Assembly (NCBI GenBank): GCA_029532625.1
Contig: JARFXM010000011.1
Coordinates: 2,989,501 to 3,053,500, forward strand
From: Lomentospora prolificans
Lineage: Eukaryota; Ascomycota; Sordariomycetes; Microascales; Microascaceae
Direction of reading: 5' to 3'
DNA length: 64,000 bases
Part shown: positions 58,538-64,000 of the stretch, piece by piece
Layout of the letters: each line of letters starts with the position of its first letter
How positions within the stretch are numbered: position 1 is the first letter of the stretch
The notes under the pieces: model-generated
The model's input: the letters and a program-made list of their open reading frames with translations, nothing else
Told to the model about the DNA's origin: nothing
Databases searched by the model: none
Program-made: the position numbers and the translations under genes

Positions 58538-59715
58538 TTCTCTTTTTGAGTGAACAAACTCATCATTCAAACTTTTAAAGAAAGGTTTAATCTGATGCCG
58601 CAAGTTTCTGTATACTGTACTGAGAATATCACTGCAAAGAGGTGAACAAGCCCGAGGCAACGTTGAGGCTTTTCAAAATTTGTTTGAAGCTACAGGAGGC
58701 ACCGACTGAAGAATTTCAAGTAATTTTCTGGAGCACGTTCTCTTTGCCAGATACGAGGTGCCGCTTGACCCGGCAGGGGTTCTAGTCGGCTCGGCCGAGA
58801 TGGATTTCTCATAGTGGGGCGCATTGTTCGTAATCGATTGATCATTAACAATCATCATTCTTAGCAATCATGGCACCCTACACTTATTCTAGCTTAGTCT
58901 GGGGCCGTTATCAGCCAACATATTATATGGCTATATTGCGGCAAAGTCCGGATAGAATTATCACCAATGGGCTTTGATACGGACCGCAGATGTGGCCCCG
59001 ACTACCATCGTCCTGAGGTCCTGCTGAGTCCTCAAGATGATGCTCCGTAAATATGTCGTGGTTGAGGGGTTGGTTGCCAATATTATAAAAAAAGAGACAA
59101 GAAAGAGCCTTCCAATCGACATATCGGATATATGGATGAGCTTGTAATCTTAGCAAGGCGGCAGCTGAGCGTCTATATTGTCTTCTTCATCCTGGAGTTA
59201 ATTCTCTTACACAGGCTTTCCCGCCCTGGCAATCTCTTGGAGACCAACATGGCTGCTCGTGGTCAATAGCCATGGCCCATCGTAGTTTGTCTAAAGATAA
59301 TGGACGGGGAGCGAAGCAGGTCCATTGGATCAATTTCAATGAGGCCGACTTCATATTTTTGACACGGTCTTGGTATAGGCGGGGCTCAGTAGGGATTGAT
59401 CGATTGATATACTATGTCTTAGATATGCAGAGCATCAATCGTTGTACCGCGAGGGTACGCAGTCATTTTGCACGTTGTTATGTGAAGTTCACCGAAGTCG
59501 CGCATCAAGTTTTCAACAAGTATGTCACGTTTGAAATTCGGCACTTCGGAATATCCCCTTTCTTCTTTCGCTTGGTGGTGTTGGGCTGGCGATTATAGGC
59601 CCCATCCGGGAACAAAGGCCAGATCCAAATTTGGCGTCTAACTCAAGACATCAGCACCAGATGCCTCCGTACGTACCGAGCCCTGTCCTTCTTCCCTTCA
59701 CACGGGAGAAGGAAA
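58538..59715. other. Intergenic region upstream of the exporter gene
   Basis: 1.2 kb. The left end is the exporter promoter. A plus-strand frame at 59272-59598 (108 codons) has no recognised domain. The TATTATAAAAAAAGAG-like sequence near 59080-59097 is AT-rich but not clearly placed for a promoter. Confidence 0.35.
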
Positions 59716-60478
59716 ATGGCTGAGATCTTTGGCATCGTTTCCGGTGTCATAAGAGTCGCAACCCTCTTCAACAATATAGTTGACTGTTTCGGATACATCC
59801 AGCTCGGCCGAAACTTCGAAGCCGACTACTAAACCTGCCAGCTACGACTCGATATCGCTCGATTGCGCCTATCCCGATGGAGGGGTGGGGGTTTTGTCAG
59901 AATCAACAGCAGTGTCAGATTCGCCGACCTTAATTAATCCTAGCGACGACCAAGTCCGCGTCGCAAAACTCACTCTTGAACGGATCCTCACCCTTTTCGG
60001 CAGGGATAATATTACGGAGTCGTCCGCCTTTGAGTTAACGGCGCGACGTGAGGATCTAGAACTGTTCGACCCAAGCTCGAACTCCAATCAGAGCAGCGTC
60101 CCCGAGCTGCGGGATGCGATGAGCGATCTCGTTCGTAAACGCCAGAGCCGAACAAGTCTGTCCAAGAAGATATCGTGGGCGCTCTATAATCAAAAATAAT
60201 GTAATCGGCTTGTCAATGATGTCCAAGAACCCATCGAGGGTCTAGAGAGAATCTCCCCAAAGAGGAAGCTACTTATAAGCAAATGATTAAGGTTGAGGTT
60301 GGCGAGATAATAAGAATTGGCGACGTCCAAGACTGAGGATTTTGGCGGAGGCTACAGGCAGAGGGAACTCAAAAGTTCATGTAGGAGACAGCTTTGGGGA
60401 TACGCAGATTTAGGATACCAAATAGGGAGGATAGGCTAGATTGATGAAAGAGAGCCCGAGATCAAGACCGAGGCTCAT
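59716..60478 (+). pseudogene. Decayed HeLo (HET-S/LopB prion-inhibition) domain gene
   Basis: The N-terminus at 59716 (MAEIFGIVSGVIRVATLFNN) matches the start of HeLo domains, which in fungal incompatibility proteins are membrane-active cell-death effectors. The frame is interrupted by TAA at 59830-59832 after 38 codons. Family-like sequence resumes in the next frame after a G-rich stretch near 59877-59890. It continues through ARREDLEL, LVRKRQSRTSLSKKISWALY to a TAA at about 60197. Further family-like segments (RLVNDVQEPIEGLE; EVGEIIRIGDVQD) occur to about 60478 in alternating frames with additional stops. At least two frameshifts and several nonsense codons are present; most of the stops are TAA/TAG where CAA/CAG would be natural. 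I see no NACHT or amyloid motif next to it. It is a relic, not a working gene. Confidence 0.75.
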
Positions 60479-60607
60479 TTTCCGCGCAAGCCATTATTGC
60501 CTTTGGCGGAAATGGATCGGTCATGGGGAGAATCACGAGGCTGGTAGAATAGTAAAAGCCTGAAGCGCATGACACACACTTCTGCCACCAATACCAAAAG
60601 CTGACGG

Positions 60608-63078
60608 TCATATTGATAGAAATTCTGCCGACATGAAACTTTCCCAAGAGTCCTGACCCTGCGGAAACACAACCTCACATGCCTCCACCGTCTCTGGACC
60701 TGTACATAGTCCATCAGTCGCGGCCACGCGGCGTACAGTGTCACCAATGTCTGCTTCGATATCCGCCGAAAACTCGGAGCAACGCTCGAGTTCCATCAGC
60801 GCGCTCAGCAGCCTCACTCCTCTCCGGGCAATAGAGCTCGCTTGTTCCTCTCGTCTAATAAATTCAAGCGAAAATTCCACAAGCTGCCGTATCTTTCCTA
60901 GGTCGTACGTGAGGGGGTTCTCAGACTTGAATAGCAGGATAAACACGAGCGCTAAGGAACAACTGATCATGTGAGTCAAGGTGGTCCACATCTTGCGAGC
61001 TATTCGTGCGTCTGCACTATCACTATCTGGCCAGCGCTGGACCGTTTCAATGGCTTGTTGCGCGATGCTTAGACAAGAGAGCTAAGAAAGTACAGATTCA
61101 GCGATGGAGACGAGCGTCGAGATAGGTTCAGAGGGAGAGACGAACCTGAGTGAAAGCGAAGCGTCTATCGCGAAAGCTTGACAGTTGGAATTGCCGGTGT
61201 ACGAATAAAATCTGGACTAGAAGTCAGTGCCAAGGTCGCTGACGCTTGGTCTATACAGAAAACCAATAGTCTGGAGTACCTTATGTGCCGTGGAAAGGAG
61301 AACCAGGCCTGGCATCAAAGCGATGGGTAACGATTCACCAACCGACATTCCTGGTGGCAGGGTGCTTTCACCAATTTCCCTCATACACACCGGCCAAGAC
61401 GAGTAAAGCTTCTTAATCTCTCGATCTGCCCATATCACTTCGTCGTATAATTTGAGGAGGGTGGCCGAATCGTCACCTGGATGGCCGACCTTGTGCATTC
61501 TATCTTGGTGCATCCATATCAGCACCGACACTATTAATAGTGGCAGGACTGTTAGCCTTGAGTTTATCCACCGACTTAATAGCTCGGCAAGAGAGTATGT
61601 TGATACAGAAATATTGTAGTACCTTTATTTAGCGTATATCCCCAGAGGCCGGGCGTGCACACACTGTCCGGTTGCGAAACGATGTGGCCGTCCTTGACCA
61701 TGCGCTCTGGTTCTTCGAAGTAGCTGGCAGGGATGGGCGTATTGAACTGGGTAGGGCTAATCTGGCAAGTATTCTGGAAAGGAATTTGAAACCAATCATA
61801 CCGAACAAGGAACCACCATGTACGTTTCTTTATTTCGCAGTGGATGATGTCCTGGGTATTCCTCTTATTATCCGCCGGGCCGTCGATTAGGGTTGCCAAG
61901 CCATGGCGAGGCTCGGGACTGCACATTCTATGAAGGTTCAAGCACTGGGATATCCGTATCGCGGAGGATACGAGTACGCAGATTAGGTCAGATTTGTCAA
62001 AATTATGTGCAGTCTGGAGAAGTAGACAGATGGCTTGGACAGATGTCAACTTGTGGTCTGCCATGAATCCACTCTGAAAGAGGGTTTCGATACTCTTGTC
62101 AAACAAGACGCGAGCTGTATCCAAGTTGGCGCTGGCTAGACGAAGTCAGCAGAGGAGGTAGTTGAAGGGAAAAAAGGAACTTCGCCGCCACGGAACTAAC
62201 CATTGACATTTATGGGACCGGGCGACGTTAGAAGTGGACTTTCGCCAATATGATACAGAGTTTGCTATACAAGCCCACGTTAGCAACCGGCTCGATGTGT
62301 GGCCATCTTCTGCAGTGCCTACGGAGAGAAGTGCATAATATAACGCAATCCAAGATTTATCGCAGTCCTTCTGTAGAACATTGACCTCAAACTCCCGACG
62401 GAAGGTCTGCATATGAACCACACTGTGCATCCAGGCAAGATGTGTTTGGTGAAGCGATATCAAGACGCGGCCCACTTCGACCGGAAAGAATATATCCCAC
62501 GGGTCCTCTGTGACATCTCCCGAAACTGAGAGAGATGGGCTAGCTTGGCCGGAGGGCTCTCGTCCGACGAAGCGTTCTAGGACACTTCGGCGACCATGCG
62601 CAAGGAACTGAAGTGCAGCAGCGGCTTCGTCGGTTAGACGAGTGTCGGTCGCTGGAGAAGACAGCAGCGACGGTAGCACCGCATCATTCGTCGGGCACGG
62701 AAGCAGCGGATGGGGATCACCAGTGATCACATCTATATTGGGAGCTTCTCGAGTCGACAAACTTTCGCCGCTAGTTGACGGTATCGAGGGATCTGGTGTC
62801 AAACTCGGCATATGTCGACCCGTGTGTGGAGTGTTTAGTTGATCGAGGTCATGTTCGGACACAATGTTGGCGCTAGTTCGGGACCGTAGGATGCTCCGGC
62901 GCGCGGCTGCCCTTCTGGTGACGACAGCAACGGGCTCCCTCTGGCACGAGTTGGCCTTGTTTTGCCGGACACAATTCTGGCACGGAATTGTTTTGGAGCA
63001 GCGAACCTTGCGACGCACACATTCAGTGCATGCTAGCACTGTCCGCTGGCTATGTCGAACGGGCAATTGATCCGACAT
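60608..63078 (-). CDS. Zn2Cys6 transcription factor with fungal_trans domain
   Basis: Six exons on the minus strand: 63078-62323, 62264-62201, 62135-61623, 61530-61280, 61211-61146, 61081-60608. Total 2124 nt, 707 aa. The Zn2Cys6 binuclear cluster is at residues 17-45 (Cys17, 20, 27, 33, 36, 45; spacing 2-6-5-2-8) with a basic linker after it. A Ser/Pro/Thr-rich region leads to the fungal_trans (PF04082-type) middle homology region at about 240-500. There, FMADHKLTSVQAICLLLQTAHNFD and ISQCLNLHRM are characteristic, then EIKKRTWWFLVRYDW. The C-terminal 160 residues are helical. It should bind DNA as a nuclear dimer and regulate pathway genes. The second exon (64 bp) was placed from the branch point GCTAAC and TATAG acceptor at 62265-62322. 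The MFS exporter 2 kb downstream on the same strand is a plausible target. Confidence 0.88.
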
Positions 63079-64000
63079 ATGGGTATTCTTGGACTCTCAA
63101 CGACAATTCAAACACGTACGAGGTGAGGTGTAAGGATAAAGATGGGGCAATGGTGACTCGGCCGAGATTTAAATTTCTCGCTCGGGCCTCGCCTCTCTCC
63201 CTAGCCAACTTCGAAATCGAAGCTGAGAGTTATTAATCATGGAATGAATGAGGCCCCACACATATTGCGCGGCTCGGGGGCATGCCCCGAATCTGATCGC
63301 TTTGGAATTTATATTCAGGCCATACGGGTTATAGCTGCGCTCTATGGATATTGGTGATGCTATTTGAATCGTCTGTCACCTACTTTTAGAAGCAATAAAT
63401 AGTTCACCAGGCTTATCGTTACTCGACTCCGGGGCAGAGGGCTGCGAGAAAGCGGCAGATCTAGTGGGCTGAAGCATGGATTCCTTGAAGCTAGATGAGG
63501 GTACTTAAAGCATCTAGGTGCTCATATGTCTGTCTAACATTGGAAACACGGCAACATGCACGTTCATTTGTCAACAACGCAGCAATCGCCCACGACACCA
63601 CCTTGATCCTCGGGTGCCTTGTCAATCAGCTCGTTAGCATGACCACTAGGCCCAGCGGCTCTGACTCGTTAATTTCAAGATGGTTCGCCCCCTTTTCCAA
63701 GGGTGTTCACCTGTTGCTTGACGCCGCCAGCTGGTGCGAGTTTCTGTAACATCCGATCATGACATTGATGATGCGAGCTTGAATGATGTCATTCTGTGAT
63801 CAAGCATGTGAACGATGTATCATTGCTCGCAACTCAACTAGACTATGACAACATCAGAACATCACGGGTAGAAGAAGCGGCGACGAAACTATACCCTGCA
63901 GTGTGGCTATAAATCTGATTGATCGCTGAGCCTTAATACCTGACGACAACTAGACTACTAATTACACCATCCATTTATACCATCGCCCGCTATCACCAAG
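63079..64000. other. Right-end region, no supported gene
   Basis: The promoter of the Zn2Cys6 gene is at the left. A plus-strand ATG frame at 63495-63749 (84 codons) has no recognisable domain. I see no telomeric repeat, RNA gene or mobile element at the window end. Confidence 0.35.

Noticed and set aside
62265..62322. Reading the Zn2Cys6 gene straight through, or with a 14-bp intron at 62265-62278.
   Set aside because: A 14-bp intron is not credible. A 58-bp intron with GTAGGC, GCTAAC and TATAG restores frame and a family-like sequence.

Overview
The window is nuclear DNA of a filamentous ascomycete (Pezizomycotina, probably Sordariomycetes; species not determinable from the sequence). The evidence is short GT-AG introns (mostly 47-143 bp) with CTAAC/CTAAT-type branch points, a LaeA-like methyltransferase, an Asp f 4-type secreted protein, a Zn2Cys6/fungal_trans regulator, a Goodbye-NACHT STAND protein and a HeLo (HET-S/LopB) relic. 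Genes are well spaced and several intergenic tracts of 3-6 kb hold nothing I can support as coding.

Layout. 2.3-6.0 kb: SH3-RasGEF protein (Cdc25 type). 6.0-11.8 kb: gene-poor. 11.8-13.5 kb: UNC93-like transporter. 15.3-16.2 kb (-): Asp f 4-like secreted protein. 19.9-23.2 kb: a 13-exon, 869-codon MULE-transposase-like gene whose 12 tiny introns share sequence with one another. 24.5-25.2 kb: membrane-anchored RlpA/expansin-like barrel. 26.0-27.2 kb (-): Pro-rich single-pass membrane protein. 30.9-31.5 kb (-): PLAC8-family Cys-rich protein. 34.4-36.3 kb (-): MutY/MUTYH adenine DNA glycosylase. 37.5-42.4 kb: NLR-like protein with Goodbye, NACHT, helical repeats and a C-terminal ZZ zinc finger. 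43.9-45.8 kb: secreted, probably GPI-anchored S10 serine carboxypeptidase-like protein. 47.8-49.7 kb: LaeA-like methyltransferase in ten exons, three of them microexons. 50.6-52.7 kb (-): cytochrome P450, convergent with it. 56.7-58.5 kb (-): MFS drug-type exporter. 59.7-60.5 kb: decayed HeLo-domain pseudogene. 60.6-63.1 kb (-): Zn2Cys6 transcription factor.

Relationships. Housekeeping genes (RasGEF, MutY) are interspersed with accessory ones. The right-hand 16 kb (methyltransferase, P450, MFS exporter, Zn2Cys6 regulator) has the parts of a minimal secondary-metabolism or detoxification locus, but no backbone synthase is present, so a functional cluster is only an inference. Two incompatibility/innate-immunity type elements occur: the intact NLR-like gene and the broken HeLo gene, 17 kb apart and not adjacent.

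The most unusual signal is the intron set of the 19.9-23.2 kb gene. Its introns carry variants of one core (such as ACCGATCCAGGACTAATCC) just before the 3' splice site, and similar words occur in its 5' leader, which suggests introner-like insertion or homogenisation. Multi-exon models were built by hand by joining reading frames at GT/AG sites; every model gives a total divisible by three.
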